Assembly (NCBI RefSeq): GCF_000503215.1
Contig: NZ_AYTD01000016.1
Coordinates: forward strand, 124,001-188,000
DNA from: Pseudomonas canadensis
GTDB lineage: Bacteria; Pseudomonadota; Gammaproteobacteria; Pseudomonadales; Pseudomonadaceae
DNA length: 64,000 nucleotides
Direction of reading: 5' to 3'
In this document: positions 8,298-18,419 of the stretch, in pieces
Layout of the letters: each line of letters starts with the position of its first letter
Position numbering within the stretch: position 1 is the stretch's first letter
The notes under the pieces: model-generated
Databases searched by the model: none
What the model was told of the DNA's origin: nothing
Seen by the model: only the letters and a program-made list of their open reading frames with translations
Position numbers and translations under genes: made by a program

Positions 8298-9283
8298 GGG
8301 CGTTCTCCTGCAACAGCGGCGTCACTCAGGGCACGAATGATGCCCCGGCGCGCCAACTTGATCTTGTAGCCGTTGTGTTCCAGAGGTTCTGCGTCTTGCA
8401 GCAGCGCGTCGGCGGCGTGGCTGAAGGTTTCGCGGCTGACGAGCTGGCCGATCAGCGCGGCTTCCACCGCGCGATCACGCCAGGGTTTATGGGCTACGCC
8501 ACCCAGGGCCAGACGTGCGTCGACGATACGGTCGCCGTCCAGCTCCAAAGCTGCAGCGACGGACACCAGGGCGAACGCATAGGAAGCGCGGTCACGAATT
8601 TTCAGGTAGTTGCTGTGGTTTGCCAGATTGTCGGCGGGCAGTTCGATGGCGGTAATCAGCTCATCGTCAGCCAATTGGTTGTCACGCTGCGGCGCATCGC
8701 CGGGCAGGCGATGGAAGTCGGCAAACTCGATAACGCGAGCACCTGCACGTCCTTCCACATGCACCCGCGCTTCCAACGCCGCCAACGCCACGCACATGTC
8801 GGAAGGGTGCGTCGCGACGCACTGTTCACTGGCGCCAAGGATGGCATGAATGCGATTCAGACCAGTGCGTGCCGGGCAGCCGCTACCGGGCTCGCGTTTG
8901 TTGCAAGGCACCGTGGCGTCATAGAAGTAGTAGCAACGGGTGCGTTGCAACAGGTTGCCGCCGGTACTGGCCATATTGCGCAACTGCGGCGAGGCACCAG
9001 CGAGGATGGCCTGGGACAGCAATGGATAACGTTGTTCGATCAGCGGGTGCCAGGCCAGGTCGGCATTGCTGACCAGGGCACCGATCAACAGTCCGCCAGC
9101 GGCGGTTTGCTGAATGTCATGCAGCGGCAGGCCGGTGATATCGATAAGGTGATCGGGGCGACTGATGTTTTCTTTCATCAGGTCCAGCAGGTTGGTACCC
9201 CCGGCAATAAAACGCGATGCAGCGCTGCTGAGGTGCACGGCCTCCTGCACGCCGGTCGGCCTGCTGTAATGGAAGGGGTTCAT
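8294..9283 (-). CDS. Xanthine/aldehyde dehydrogenase family, FAD-binding subunit (PaoB-like)
   Basis: 329 aa. It passes electrons between the iron-sulfur subunit and the final acceptor through FAD. FIAGGTNLLDLM and RNMASTGGNLLQRT are the two FAD-binding loops of the CO-dehydrogenase flavoprotein family. Right after the second loop comes a Cys-rich insert (Cys117, Cys127, Cys136, then Cys155 and Cys164). It resembles the segment of E. coli PaoB that binds an extra 4Fe-4S cluster; that assignment is inference. It starts with ATG at 9283, overlapping the 2Fe-2S gene by 4 bases. Confidence 0.88.
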   Translation of the reverse strand: MNPFHYSRPTGVQEAVHLSSAASRFIAGGTNLLDLMKENISRPDHLIDITGLPLHDIQQTAAGGLLIGALVSNADLAWHPLIEQRYPLLSQAILAGASPQLRNMASTGGNLLQRTRCYYFYDATVPCNKREPGSGCPARTGLNRIHAILGASEQCVATHPSDMCVALAALEARVHVEGRAGARVIEFADFHRLPGDAPQRDNQLADDELITAIELPADNLANHSNYLKIRDRASYAFALVSVAAALELDGDRIVDARLALGGVAHKPWRDRAVEAALIGQLVSRETFSHAADALLQDAEPLEHNGYKIKLARRGIIRALSDAAVAGERP

Positions 9284-9786
9284 GATTTGCCCTCCAGGAC
9301 TTCCTCGATGGCATCGCGGATATTGCTGTAGGCGCCACAGCGGCACAGGTTGCCGCTCATCAGTTCCTGGATTTGTGCGGTGTCGTGGGCACGGCCTTCA
9401 TTGGCCAGGCCCACGGCGGAACAGATCTGGCCGGGGGTGCAGTAGCCGCACTGGAAGGCGTCGTGCTTGATAAACGCCTGCTGCATCGGATGCAGTTGGT
9501 CGCCGTCGGCCAGGCCTTCGATAGTGGTCAGCTCAGCGCCGTCGCACATCACCGCCAGGGTCAGGCAGGCATTGATCCGCTTGCCATCGCGCAACACCGT
9601 GCAGGCCCCGCATTGGCCGTGGTCGCAGCCTTTTTTGCTGCCGACAAGGTCGAGTTGCTCGCGCAGAAGGTCGAGCAATGTGGTCCAGGGCAATACATCC
9701 AGTTGGCGATCCTGGCCATTGAGGCTCAGACGTATCGAGTGGCTGACGAACGGTTGGGCCGCCGCGCCATTGGGGGTTGCGCTCAT
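9280..9786 (-). CDS. Xanthine/aldehyde dehydrogenase family, 2Fe-2S subunit (PaoA-like, no Tat signal)
   Basis: 168 aa with the two expected iron-sulfur sites: a plant-ferredoxin-like site (Cys54, Cys59, Cys62, Cys74, in GCDHGQCGACT) and an alpha-helical site (Cys113, Cys116, Cys148, Cys150, in QCGYCTPG and CRCG). It starts at ATG 9786 behind GAGGTG; a GTG two codons earlier is less likely. E. coli PaoA has a twin-arginine signal peptide; none is visible here, so this enzyme probably stays in the cytoplasm. It is first in the operon. Confidence 0.9.
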   Translation of the reverse strand: MSATPNGAAAQPFVSHSIRLSLNGQDRQLDVLPWTTLLDLLREQLDLVGSKKGCDHGQCGACTVLRDGKRINACLTLAVMCDGAELTTIEGLADGDQLHPMQQAFIKHDAFQCGYCTPGQICSAVGLANEGRAHDTAQIQELMSGNLCRCGAYSNIRDAIEEVLEGKS

Positions 9787-9882
9787 AAACACCTCACGGG
9801 TTGGTGGACATCCGCGGCGTTCAGGGAAATCGCCGTCTCAGGGGTACGACTTCCCGGGGTAATGAGCGTTCAAGGTGATTGA

Positions 9883-10329
9883 TCAGCGGATATTGAGCAG
9901 CGTCGTCAGGGTGTTCTGCGGGGGGTTGATCGAGGAATTGCTGTATTGGAACCAGCCCTGGGCCTCCACGTTCAGGTCAAACACATAGATGTAGCCCATC
10001 AGCGTGCCGGCCCCATTGCAGGCCTCGCTGATGTTGCCCACCTGGCAGACCGCAGTGCGCTGCCCATTGAGCTCTGCGCCATTAAAACGGCCCATGGGGT
10101 TGTTGCCCAGGCCGACTTCCATGACTGACACCTTGGTAGGCCCACGGTGCGTACACATCTGTGTGCTCTGCGCGCGCTCGGGGATGCTTTCCTTACACGC
10201 TGCCGACTCGACCTGGAACACACGCACTTCGCTCAACGGCGGTGCAGCTGCGCCCCAGGCCGGTGCTGCGCCGAGCAACAGGCTGATACAGGGGATCAGG
10301 GCTAGACTCCACGGGCTGGCGTTTTTCAT
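9883..10329 (-). CDS. Small secreted protein, possibly DUF4879 (YolA-like)
   Basis: 148 aa with a clear Sec signal peptide: Lys near the start, a hydrophobic stretch, then cleavage probably after AWG/AAA around residues 25-29. The mature part has four Cys (AACKE, MCTH, VCQV, EACN), which could form two disulfides in the periplasm or outside the cell. The APPLSEVRVFQVES beginning reminds me of the DUF4879/YolA family; I cannot confirm this without a search. It points the same way as the downstream 2Fe-2S gene but is about 100 bases away, so it may be a separate unit. Function unknown. Confidence 0.75.
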   Translation of the reverse strand: MKNASPWSLALIPCISLLLGAAPAWGAAAPPLSEVRVFQVESAACKESIPERAQSTQMCTHRGPTKVSVMEVGLGNNPMGRFNGAELNGQRTAVCQVGNISEACNGAGTLMGYIYVFDLNVEAQGWFQYSNSSINPPQNTLTTLLNIR

Positions 10330-10502
10330 GCTGCAAATGACCTTGGTTTAAACGTCGGCGCAGTATGCCTCAAGGCCTCGGCTGCTGGTATGATGCGCCG
10401 CTTTTTCCGATCCTCTCTGAAACCACAGGCGCTTGGCGCAGTTTGTGCTTTGACTTAGAGGTCAACAAATCACGACGCCACAGCGCGTCACTGGGAGCAG
10501 GC

Positions 10503-11798
10503 ATGCTGGAAAAGCTGTTTCAACTCAAGGCACACAACACCAACGTGCGCACCGAGATTCTCGCGGGCATCACGACATTCCTGGCCATGGCCTACATTCT
10601 ATTCGTGAACCCGAGCATCCTCGGCGAGACCGGCATGGACAAAGGCGCGGTGTTCGTCGCGACCTGCCTGGCGGCCGCCATCGGTTCGACCGTGATGGGC
10701 CTGATCGCCAACTACCCGATTGCCCTCGCGCCCGGCATGGGCCTCAACGCCTTCTTTACCTACACCGTAGTCCTGCACATGGGCCATACCTGGCAGGTTG
10801 CGCTGGGTGCGGTGTTTATCTCGGCGGTGCTGTTCTTCCTGCTGTCGATTTTCCGTATTCGTGAATGGATCATCAATGCTATCCCACTGCCGCTGCGCTC
10901 GGCGATTGCCGCCGGTATCGGCCTGTTCCTGGCATTGATCGCCCTGCATAACGCCGGGATCGTGGTCAGCAACCCAGCCACCATGGTCGGCCTGGGCGAC
11001 CTGAAACAACCTGCGCCGATCCTGGCTACCCTCGGTTTCGTGCTGATCGTTGCACTGGAGGCCCTGGCCGTGCGCGGTGCGGTGCTGATCGGCATCCTGG
11101 CGGTGACCATCGCCTCCATCGTATTGGGCTTCACCCCGTTCATCGGTGTGACCTCGGTACCACCGTCCTTGGCCCCGACCTTCCTGCAGCTGGATATCAA
11201 AGGCGCGTTGGATATCGGCTTGGTCAGTGTGATCTTCGCGTTCCTGTTCGTGGACCTGTTCGATAACTCCGGCACCCTGATCGGCGTGGCCAAGCGTGCC
11301 GGCCTGATGGGCAAGGACGGCCATATGCCAAAAATGGGCCGTGCACTGATCGCCGACAGTACCGCCGCCATGGCCGGCTCACTGCTGGGTACTTCGACCA
11401 CCACCAGCTACATCGAATCGGCTGCGGGCGTGAGCGCTGGTGGCCGTACCGGCTTGACCGCCATCGTGGTCGCGGTCCTGTTCCTGCTGGCGTTGTTCTT
11501 CTCGCCACTGGCCGCCAGCGTACCGGCCTACGCCACCGCGCCAGCACTGCTGTTCGTGGCGGTGCTGATGACCCAGGGCCTGGCGGAAATCGACTGGGAC
11601 GACATCACGGTTGCAGCGCCAGTGGTGGTCACCGCCCTGGCAATGCCTTTCACCTATTCCATTGCCAACGGCATCGCCTTCGGTTTCATCGCCTGGACCG
11701 CCATCAAGCTGCTTTCGGGCCGCTACCGTGAGCTGAACCCGGCACTGGTGATTCTGTCGATTCTGTTTGTGATCAAGCTGGGCTGGTTCAACGCATGA
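10503..11798 (+). CDS. NCS2 (AzgA-type) purine permease
   Basis: 431 aa, a multi-span inner-membrane proton symporter for hypoxanthine, guanine or adenine. Family features: [12 protein letters not shown] in an early span, [15 protein letters not shown], and [15 protein letters not shown], typical of the AzgA branch (E. coli AdeP/GhxP). The ATG at 10503 gives the normal MLEKLFQLK start, with GGGAGCAGG before it; the frame is open further upstream, but that part is not conserved-looking. The trmA start overlaps its stop (ATGA), so the two are probably co-translated. I saw no purine riboswitch in the leader. Confidence 0.9.
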   Translation: MLEKLFQLKAHNTNVRTEILAGITTFLAMAYILFVNPSILGETGMDKGAVFVATCLAAAIGSTVMGLIANYPIALAPGMGLNAFFTYTVVLHMGHTWQVALGAVFISAVLFFLLSIFRIREWIINAIPLPLRSAIAAGIGLFLALIALHNAGIVVSNPATMVGLGDLKQPAPILATLGFVLIVALEALAVRGAVLIGILAVTIASIVLGFTPFIGVTSVPPSLAPTFLQLDIKGALDIGLVSVIFAFLFVDLFDNSGTLIGVAKRAGLMGKDGHMPKMGRALIADSTAAMAGSLLGTSTTTSYIESAAGVSAGGRTGLTAIVVAVLFLLALFFSPLAASVPAYATAPALLFVAVLMTQGLAEIDWDDITVAAPVVVTALAMPFTYSIANGIAFGFIAWTAIKLLSGRYRELNPALVILSILFVIKLGWFNA

Positions 11799-12874
11799 CT
11801 TTTGACGCCGCAAGCTACACCGCTCAACTGCAAGACAAGGTCACGCGTTTGCGTGACCTTCTGGCCCCGTTCGACGCGCCAGAGCCGCAGGTCTTCGACT
11901 CGCCGCTGCAGAACTTCCGCCTGCGCGCGGAGTTCCGCCTGTGGCGCGAAGGCGGTGAGCGCCACTACGCGATGTTCTCCCAGGACGACAAGCGCACGCC
12001 GATCCTGATCGAAGAATTCCCCATCGCCAGCCTGCGCATCAACCAGTTGATGCCGCAACTCAAGGCCGCCTGGCAAGCCAGTGCAGCCCTGAGCCACAAG
12101 CTGTTCCAGGTGGAGTTCCTCACCACCCTGGCCGGCGACGCGATGATCACCCTGTGCTATCACCGCCCGCTGGACGAGCATTGGCACACCGCCGCAAACC
12201 AGCTGGCGGCTGACTTGAATGTCAGCATCATCGGCCGCTCCAAGGGCAAGCGCGATGTGATTGGCCATGACTACGTGGTGGAAAAACTCGACGTCGGCGG
12301 CCGCACTTTCAGCTACCGCCAACCTGAGGGCGCCTTCACCCAGCCCAACGGCACGGTGAACCAGAAGATGCTCAACTGGGCTTATGAAGCCCTGGGTGAT
12401 CGCCCGGATGATCTGCTGGAGTTGTATTGCGGCAACGGCAACTTCACCCTGCCCCTGGCTACGCGTGTACGCAAAGTACTGGCTACCGAAATCAGCAAGA
12501 CCTCAGTGAATGCAGCCCTGAGCAACCTCGATGAAAACGCGGTAGATAACGTCACGCTGGTGCGTCTCTCTGCCGAAGAACTCACCGAAGCGCTGAACGA
12601 AGTGCGTCCGTTTCGTCGCCTGCACGGTATCGATTTGAAGAGTTACGAATTCGGCAGCGTCTTCGTCGACCCACCGCGCGCCGGCATGGATCCGGACACC
12701 TGCGAACTGACCCGACGCTTCGACAACATCCTGTACATCTCCTGCAACCCGGAGACCTTGGCGGCGAATATTGCGCAACTGCACGACACGCACAAGATTA
12801 CCCAGTGTGCGCTGTTTGACCAGTTCCCGTGGACCCACCATATGGAGTCTGGGGTGTTATTGACCCGGCGGTAA
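11795..12874 (+). CDS. trmA: tRNA (uracil-5-)-methyltransferase TrmA
   Basis: 359 aa. It makes ribothymidine at position 54 of tRNA using S-adenosylmethionine. Visible are the SAM-binding [14 protein letters not shown], the VDPPRAGMD motif, the nucleophilic Cys317 in ISCNPETL, and the general-base Glu351 in HHMESG close to the C-terminus. Length and motif order match TrmA rather than the iron-sulfur RlmD/RlmC relatives, since the Cys cluster of those is absent. It overlaps the facing DUF2442 gene by 18 bases. Confidence 0.95.
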   Translation: MTFDAASYTAQLQDKVTRLRDLLAPFDAPEPQVFDSPLQNFRLRAEFRLWREGGERHYAMFSQDDKRTPILIEEFPIASLRINQLMPQLKAAWQASAALSHKLFQVEFLTTLAGDAMITLCYHRPLDEHWHTAANQLAADLNVSIIGRSKGKRDVIGHDYVVEKLDVGGRTFSYRQPEGAFTQPNGTVNQKMLNWAYEALGDRPDDLLELYCGNGNFTLPLATRVRKVLATEISKTSVNAALSNLDENAVDNVTLVRLSAEELTEALNEVRPFRRLHGIDLKSYEFGSVFVDPPRAGMDPDTCELTRRFDNILYISCNPETLAANIAQLHDTHKITQCALFDQFPWTHHMESGVLLTRR

Positions 12875-13327
12875 CTCAACGTCCTCTGGTTCTTTCTTGC
12901 GCGGCCGTCCGCCCTTCTTGCCATTGGCGCGGGCGGCGGCGGCTTTGGCAGCGCTGCTTTTGCGGCCATTGCGCGAGGCGACCAGGCTGGTGGCCAGGTC
13001 CATCAGCGGTTTGCTGGTGGCGATCAGGCCCGTGACCGAAACATCCAGGTCCTGGGCCTCACAGCACAGCGCCTTGCCGCCAAAGCCGACTTCCAGTTGC
13101 GCAAAGTCCTCCAAGGAAAACCCCGCGAACTCGGGCAGGCCAGCCACCGGCAGTACAACGCGACTGCCGTCGCTGAAGCCGATGGAAATGCAGTTGTCTT
13201 CATAACGCACAGAACTGGCGCGGGCATAAAGGTGCCGTGTCTTGCGCCCTCGGGCTATCGCCTTTTCGACGTCGGCCTCAGTGAGTGGTTTATAGGGTAC
13301 GGCTTTGGCTTTTACGATTTGCTTCAT
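12857..13327 (-). CDS. DUF2442 protein with basic AT-hook-like tail
   Basis: 156 aa. Residues from about 40 to 120 match the general form of DUF2442 ([21 protein letters not shown]). The C-terminal 40 residues are Ala/Lys/Arg-rich and contain [10 protein letters not shown], an AT-hook-like element, so DNA binding is plausible. It overlaps the upstream DUF4160 gene by 4 bases. DUF4160-DUF2442 pairs have been proposed as toxin-antitoxin-like modules, with DUF2442 as the likely antitoxin; that role is inference. Confidence 0.8.
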   Translation of the reverse strand: MKQIVKAKAVPYKPLTEADVEKAIARGRKTRHLYARASSVRYEDNCISIGFSDGSRVVLPVAGLPEFAGFSLEDFAQLEVGFGGKALCCEAQDLDVSVTGLIATSKPLMDLATSLVASRNGRKSSAAKAAAARANGKKGGRPRKKEPEDVELPPGQ

Positions 13328-13752
13328 AGTTCAATCTCCACAAAACCCGGCGCCCTGACCAGGTTCAAAATTGTTTTCTGCCCCACAACATCGTGCCGGG
13401 CGCGCGCGATCACATAAACACCCGGCTGAATGATGAGCCCAGGCAACACCTCGCGCGCCTCCCAATCCCAGGAGTGATTCTCCAGGCAGACCGTCTGCAG
13501 GTATTCCCACCAGATCCTGCGTGCCCGCGCCAGGTAGTGCCGCTGCATGATCGCCCCGCGTATTTCTTTCAAAACCGCCATGGGTGGTTGCCGTCGCTCA
13601 GGCTCTACGTCCCACAACTCCACTTCCCCATGCAGAAAGCTGAAACGAAAACGCGCATCCCATTCGTTCCCCCACACATGCACATGGGGCGGGCAGTGCT
13701 CATCCCTGATAAACACCGAAATCACATATCCTTTGTAAGTGCCTACTCTCAT
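13324..13752 (-). CDS. DUF4160 protein, extended
   Basis: 142 aa. The first 65 or so residues are a DUF4160 domain: EHCPPHVHVWGNEWDARF carries the conserved His residues and the short beta strands follow. The remaining residues (about 70-142), rich in Trp, Arg and hydrophobics, have no family I recognise and make the protein about twice the length of a minimal DUF4160 protein. It is first in a two-gene unit with DUF2442. It may be the toxin-like partner, but no catalytic site is evident. Confidence 0.75.
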   Translation of the reverse strand: MRVGTYKGYVISVFIRDEHCPPHVHVWGNEWDARFRFSFLHGEVELWDVEPERRQPPMAVLKEIRGAIMQRHYLARARRIWWEYLQTVCLENHSWDWEAREVLPGLIIQPGVYVIARARHDVVGQKTILNLVRAPGFVEIEL

Positions 13753-13858
13753 CGTAACCCATCCGTTAGGTTATTTTCCGCCTGGTAACAATTTTCCTCT
13801 GTCACCCGACAACCGGCTCCATTTCCCGAAGCTGATTCACAGATTAGTAAGCACAAAA

Positions 13859-13878
13859 AACCCGGCGAATGCCGGGTT
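13859..13878 (-). terminator. Rho-independent terminator after hasF
   Basis: An 8-bp stem (AACCCGGC / GCCGGGTT) with a GAAT loop is followed on the minus strand by six T. It lies 8 bases beyond the hasF stop and ends the has operon transcript. Confidence 0.85.
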
Positions 13879-13886
13879 GTAACCAC

Positions 13887-15203
13887 TCATGCCGAAGGCT
13901 GGAAATACCCCGCCAAGGCCCGCAAGTCCTGCTCGCTCAGCAACCCCGCGTAATACTTCAGCTGGATCCTCGCCAGCAGATACGCATGTCGCGCGTTTGC
14001 CAGGTCGCGGCGGGCGGTGAAGAGTTGTTGTTCTGCGTCGAGCACGTCGAGGTTGACCCGCTCACCGCCGGCCACACTCTTTTTCGTCGCAGCGACTAAA
14101 GCCGTGGCAGAGCTGACGGCCATTTCATAAGCACGCACTTTGGCCGCGCCGCTGGTGTTGAGGTTGAACTGTTTGCGCAACTCCACCAGCGTGGCCGAGG
14201 TTTGCGCGTCCAGCTCGTACTGGGCCTGGGACAGCTGGTTCGCCGCCTGCCGCGTGGAGGCCGATACGCCGCCACCGGCAAACAGCGGCAGGCTGACCTG
14301 GATGCCGACGGTGTTGGTGTCGTACTTTTGGTTGTAGCTGCTTTCCGAGTCGGAGTTGGTCTGGCGGCTGGTGGCGTACAGGCTGACCTTGGGCAGGTGA
14401 CCAGCGCGTTTGCGCTCCACTTCATAGGAGGCCACGTCCAAGGCGTGGTGCTGGGATTTGAGTTCAGGGTTGTTGGCCATGGCCAGTTCACGCCAGGTCT
14501 CGAAACGGTTGGGCTCCAGGGGCGCAATCTCGAATTGGCGCGTCAGCGGCGCCAGTTCTTCGATTTGCAGCGGTTGGCCGACAATGGCTTCCAGCTCGCG
14601 CAGGGCACTGTCCTGGGCGTCTTGCGATTCGATTTCTTCGGCCTGGGCCAGGCTCAGCCGCGCCTGAGTTTCCAGCACATCGGTGCGCGTGCCTTCGCCG
14701 CCTTTGAGCAGGCGGTCATTGAGTTGCAGGCGCTCGGCATACGCGCGTTTCTGTGCACGGCTCAACTCGATACGCTCCTGGGCCAGCAACGCCTGGCTGT
14801 AAGCATTGAGCACCCGCACCGCCAGTTCCTGGCTCTTGCCGCGAAAGCGCTCGTCGGCCATCAACGCCTGGGCGGTGCCCTGACGAAAACGCGCGTAGGC
14901 TTCGTAATCCAGCAGCGGTTGCTGCAAGGTCAGGGTCGACGCATAACTGCGGTAATCACGGTCGCTTTTGACATCTCCCGCCGTCACTTCGGACTCGTTG
15001 CGCGAGTTGTTATAGCTCCACGACAAGTTCGGCAACAACGCGGCCCGACCGATCGCACGGTTTTCTTCACCGCCTTCACGCTCCTGTATCGCGGCCTGAA
15101 ACGTCGGATCATTGCGTAGGGCCAAGTCGTAGGCATCCAGCAAACCCATGGCATGCGCCGCCGAGGAACAACCGAAACACAAGGTCAACAACAGCGCCTT
15201 CAT
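13887..15203 (-). CDS. hasF: TolC-family outer-membrane channel of the HasA exporter
   Basis: 438 aa with a Sec signal peptide ([18 protein letters not shown]) and two internally related TolC/OEP repeats. It forms the outer-membrane tunnel of a type I secretion system. It overlaps the adaptor gene by 4 bases (ATGA), and the two genes before it encode the ABC transporter and adaptor, so it very probably exports HasA. AprF of the alkaline protease system is the close alternative; the has context decides. Confidence 0.88.
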   Translation of the reverse strand: MKALLLTLCFGCSSAAHAMGLLDAYDLALRNDPTFQAAIQEREGGEENRAIGRAALLPNLSWSYNNSRNESEVTAGDVKSDRDYRSYASTLTLQQPLLDYEAYARFRQGTAQALMADERFRGKSQELAVRVLNAYSQALLAQERIELSRAQKRAYAERLQLNDRLLKGGEGTRTDVLETQARLSLAQAEEIESQDAQDSALRELEAIVGQPLQIEELAPLTRQFEIAPLEPNRFETWRELAMANNPELKSQHHALDVASYEVERKRAGHLPKVSLYATSRQTNSDSESSYNQKYDTNTVGIQVSLPLFAGGGVSASTRQAANQLSQAQYELDAQTSATLVELRKQFNLNTSGAAKVRAYEMAVSSATALVAATKKSVAGGERVNLDVLDAEQQLFTARRDLANARHAYLLARIQLKYYAGLLSEQDLRALAGYFQPSA

Positions 15204-16525
15204 TCTTCCACCAGGGCCATATGAGTGCGATCCATCAGGGGTTTGAACAGGTAGTTGAGCATCGAGCGCTCGCCGGTCTTGACGAAGGTTTCCACCGGCA
15301 TGCCCGGGCGGATCTGCACGCCGTCCAATTGCTGCATGCCGGCCGCGCTGACTTGGGCGCGCAGCGTGTAATAGGGCTCGTCGGTGCGCTCATCGACCTG
15401 GCGGTCCGCCGAGACCAATGTCACCTCGCCGGCCACCCGAGGTGTGGTGGACTGGTTGAAGGCCGAGAACATCAGTTCCACCGGCAGGCCGGGGTGCACC
15501 TTGTCGACCATCTGCACCGGCACCCGCGCCTCCACCAGCAAGGGCTCGCCCTGGGGCACGATGTCCATCAGCGCCTGGCCGGGCTTGATCACGCCGCCTT
15601 CGGTGTAAACGTCCAACCCCACCACCACGCCGCTTGCGGGCGCACGCACCAGGCTGTTGGCCAATTCGAACTCGGCCGACGCCAGGCGATTGCGCAGGTC
15701 ATCGCTGCGGGTGCGGGTCTCGGCCAACTGGCCGCGCAGGTCTTTCTGAAAGTCTTCGCCGAGCTGGCGGATGCGCAGGCGCAGTTCCATCACTTGGCGT
15801 TGCAGTTGGCCGATGCGGCCGTAGTCCTCGGCGATGGCGCCGTCGATCTGTGAGTACAGTCGCTCACTGTCGAGCAGGCGATTACGTGGAATGTACCCCT
15901 CGCGCGCCAACTCACGCAGGCCCTGCAGTTGCTCATTCAACGCCGCGCGCTGCTGGACTTTGCTTGCTTGCGAATCCCGCGTGCCCCGCAGTTGCGACTC
16001 GGCCCCGGCGATGGTTTCACGCAGGCCTTGTTGCTCGGTGGCCAAGGCCTGGGCGCGGCTATTGAACAACTGCCGTTGCAGGCTCAGGGTGGCCGCCGCC
16101 TCCGGATCGTTGAGCAATTCGGGGCCGAAGGTGATCGCCGACCACCCTTCACTTTCGGCACTCAAGCGCGCCTCGCTGGCCAGGGACGCCAGGTACTGGC
16201 TGCGCAGGGACTGCATCTGCCCGCGCAACGGGGTTTCCTTCAAGCGCAACAACACCTGGCCCGCGCTAACCACGTCACCGTCGCGCACGTCGATACGCTC
16301 GACAATGCCCCCGGCCGGGTGCTGCACGGTCTTGCGATGCCCCGACACCATGACCTTGCCCGGCACTGCCACGCCCTTGTCCAACGGTGCCAACGCGGCC
16401 CAGCCGAGGAAGCCGGCAAAACCGCCGAGTACCAACAGCCAGCCCAGGCGCGAGTACTTTTTGTCATCCAGCGCCAGCACGTTGCTTGGTGCGTCGCTGA
16501 CCAACACAGGTTTGCTCTGGTTCAT
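15200..16525 (-). CDS. hasE: HlyD-family type I secretion adaptor
   Basis: 441 aa. A short cytoplasmic N-terminus and one membrane span (about residues 28-50) lead to a periplasmic part with a biotinyl-lipoyl half ([17 protein letters not shown]), a long alpha-helical hairpin (about 100-290), and the second lipoyl half ending in the family's C-terminal beta domain. It bridges the HasD transporter to the HasF channel. Overlaps with both neighbours by 4 bases show tight co-translation. Confidence 0.92.
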   Translation of the reverse strand: MNQSKPVLVSDAPSNVLALDDKKYSRLGWLLVLGGFAGFLGWAALAPLDKGVAVPGKVMVSGHRKTVQHPAGGIVERIDVRDGDVVSAGQVLLRLKETPLRGQMQSLRSQYLASLASEARLSAESEGWSAITFGPELLNDPEAAATLSLQRQLFNSRAQALATEQQGLRETIAGAESQLRGTRDSQASKVQQRAALNEQLQGLRELAREGYIPRNRLLDSERLYSQIDGAIAEDYGRIGQLQRQVMELRLRIRQLGEDFQKDLRGQLAETRTRSDDLRNRLASAEFELANSLVRAPASGVVVGLDVYTEGGVIKPGQALMDIVPQGEPLLVEARVPVQMVDKVHPGLPVELMFSAFNQSTTPRVAGEVTLVSADRQVDERTDEPYYTLRAQVSAAGMQQLDGVQIRPGMPVETFVKTGERSMLNYLFKPLMDRTHMALVEE

Positions 16526-18258
16526 GCCTGTTTTCCTTCACCGAGGCGGTAGCTCATGCTCATGGTCGATACCGGCTTGGGCGCTGCCGGTTTCTGCCGT
16601 GCCTCCAGCACACGCGCCGTCGGCCCGAAGGCCTGCAGCTGACCTTCCTTGAGGATCAGCAACTGGTCGGTCAGTGTCAGTACGTTGGGTTTGTGGGTGA
16701 TCAGGATCACTGTTCGGCGCTGCTGCTTGAGCTGGGTGATCGCTTGGAGCAGAGCTTGCTCGCCGACTTCATCAAGGTTGGCGTTGGGCTCATCCAGCAC
16801 GATCAGCGCGGGCAGGCCGTACAGCGCACGGGCCAGCGCGACGCGTTGCTTCTGGCCACCGGACAGCCCGGCGCCGCCCTCTCCCAATTGCGTGTCATAG
16901 CCTTGGGGCAGTTGCAGGATCAGCTCATGCACGCCAGCCATTTGTGCAGCCGCGAGGACTTTATCCGCATCGACCTCAGCAAACCGCGCGATGTTTTCCG
17001 CGATGCTGCCGGCGAATAGCTGGATGTCTTGAGGCAGATAGCCGATGTGCGGGCCCAATTGCTGCTTATCCCACAAGGCCAGATCGGCACCGTCCAGCCG
17101 CACCTTGCCGGCCAGGGGCGCCCAAGCGCCTACCAGTATCCGCGCCAGGGTTGATTTGCCGCAGCCCGACGGCCCGATTACGCCCAGGACTTCGCCGGCG
17201 GCCAGATTAAAGCCCAGATTGGCCAGCGCGGGCCGACGGCTGCCGGGGGCACAGGCGCTGATTTGTTCGACGCTCAGTTGGCCTTTGGGCACCGGCAGCG
17301 CCATCCGCTGCGGGCGCGCGGGATTCGCCGCCAGCATCTGCGACAACCGATCGAAGGCCAGGCGCGCCGAACCCCACTGTTTCCACACGCCGATCAACTG
17401 GTCGATAGGGCTCAGCACGCGGCCCATCAGGATCGAGCCAGCAATCATCATCCCCGGCGTGATTTCGCCCTGCACTGCCAGCAGGGCGCCCAGGCCCAAC
17501 ACCAGGGATTGCAACGCCAGGCGCACGCCCTTGGACCACGCGGTAACGGTGGCGGTCTTCTCACTCGCCAGGTTCTGCTGCGCCAAAAACGCCTGATGCT
17601 GGCCGAACCAACGCGCACGCAACGTGGCGAGCATGCCCATGGCTTCGATGGTGTCGGCATTACGCAGGTTGGCCGTGGCCTGCTGGCTGGCGCTGATGGA
17701 CAGTTGGCTGGCCAAGGCCATCGGCGCCTGGCTGACGTGATGGTTGACCCATGCCAGCACGATCAATAGCAGCGCGCCGACCAGCGCCAACACACCGAGC
17801 CAGGGATGGAACAGAAAAATCACCAGCAGGTACACCGGAAACCAAGGTGCATCGAAGAACGCGAACAACGCCTGGCCGGTGGCGAACTGGCGCAGCGTGG
17901 TCAGGTCATGCAACGCCTGGCCCGCCGCCTGGGTGCCGCCCTTGAGTTGCGCTTCGAACGCGGCGTCGTACACCCGCTGGTTCAAGCGCATGTCCATCTG
18001 CGTACCGAGGCGGATCACCACCTGGCTGCGCACCCATTCCAACGCGCCCATCAGGCCGAACAGGCCGAGGATCATCAGCGTCAGCATCAACAGGGTCATC
18101 TCATTGCCCGAGGCCAGCACCCGGTCGTACACCTGCAACATGTACAGCGCCGGAGCGAGCATCAGCAGGTTGATCACCGCCGAGAACAGGCCGATGTTGA
18201 AGAAGCCACTTTTATAGGCCGTGAGGGCGGCCAGGGTTTCGTTGCCGGCGTGGCGCAT
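16522..18258 (-). CDS. hasD: Type I secretion ABC transporter (permease/ATPase)
   Basis: 578 aa from the ATG at 18258. The membrane half opens with [16 protein letters not shown] and [12 protein letters not shown], both typical of HasD/AprD/PrtD. The ATPase half has Walker [10 protein letters not shown], signature LSGGQKQR, Walker [14 protein letters not shown] and the H-loop ITHKP. It energises export of HasA through HasE and HasF. A TTG at 18309 would add 17 residues but has no clear ribosome-binding site, so I prefer the ATG; neither is strong. A hairpin lies between hasA and this gene. Confidence 0.9.
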   Translation of the reverse strand: MRHAGNETLAALTAYKSGFFNIGLFSAVINLLMLAPALYMLQVYDRVLASGNEMTLLMLTLMILGLFGLMGALEWVRSQVVIRLGTQMDMRLNQRVYDAAFEAQLKGGTQAAGQALHDLTTLRQFATGQALFAFFDAPWFPVYLLVIFLFHPWLGVLALVGALLLIVLAWVNHHVSQAPMALASQLSISASQQATANLRNADTIEAMGMLATLRARWFGQHQAFLAQQNLASEKTATVTAWSKGVRLALQSLVLGLGALLAVQGEITPGMMIAGSILMGRVLSPIDQLIGVWKQWGSARLAFDRLSQMLAANPARPQRMALPVPKGQLSVEQISACAPGSRRPALANLGFNLAAGEVLGVIGPSGCGKSTLARILVGAWAPLAGKVRLDGADLALWDKQQLGPHIGYLPQDIQLFAGSIAENIARFAEVDADKVLAAAQMAGVHELILQLPQGYDTQLGEGGAGLSGGQKQRVALARALYGLPALIVLDEPNANLDEVGEQALLQAITQLKQQRRTVILITHKPNVLTLTDQLLILKEGQLQAFGPTARVLEARQKPAAPKPVSTMSMSYRLGEGKQA

Positions 18259-18383
18259 CTGGGGATTCTCATGGGGTTGAGCGGGCAGCGCCGCTGCGTT
18301 GACAGGCAAAGCGACGCTGCGCAGAATTCGGCACCGCCGTCGCTGAAGAGTTAGAAGGCTTGGCGACAGCGGTGTGTAAAACG

Positions 18384-18417
18384 GCGAATGGGAGAGCGAT
18401 CTGCCATTCGCTTTTTT
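18384..18417 (-). terminator. Attenuating hairpin between hasA and hasD
   Basis: An 8-bp stem (GCGAATGG / CCATTCGC) with a 12-base loop begins 9 bases after the hasA stop. On the minus strand it is followed by CGTTTT, a weak T-tract; on the plus strand by six T. Hairpins at this place are known in has operons and allow more hasA than exporter mRNA. A leaky terminator or 3' end stabiliser for hasA is the likely role. Confidence 0.7.
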
Positions 18418-18419
18418 GC

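Noticed and set aside
6963-8369. Open frame of 468 codons opposite the molybdenum subunit gene
   Set aside because: Shadow frame of a real gene with all family motifs on the other strand.
10330-10502. Possible purine riboswitch before the NCS2 permease
   Set aside because: No purine-aptamer core is visible; only a short GACTTAGAGGTC inverted repeat is seen.
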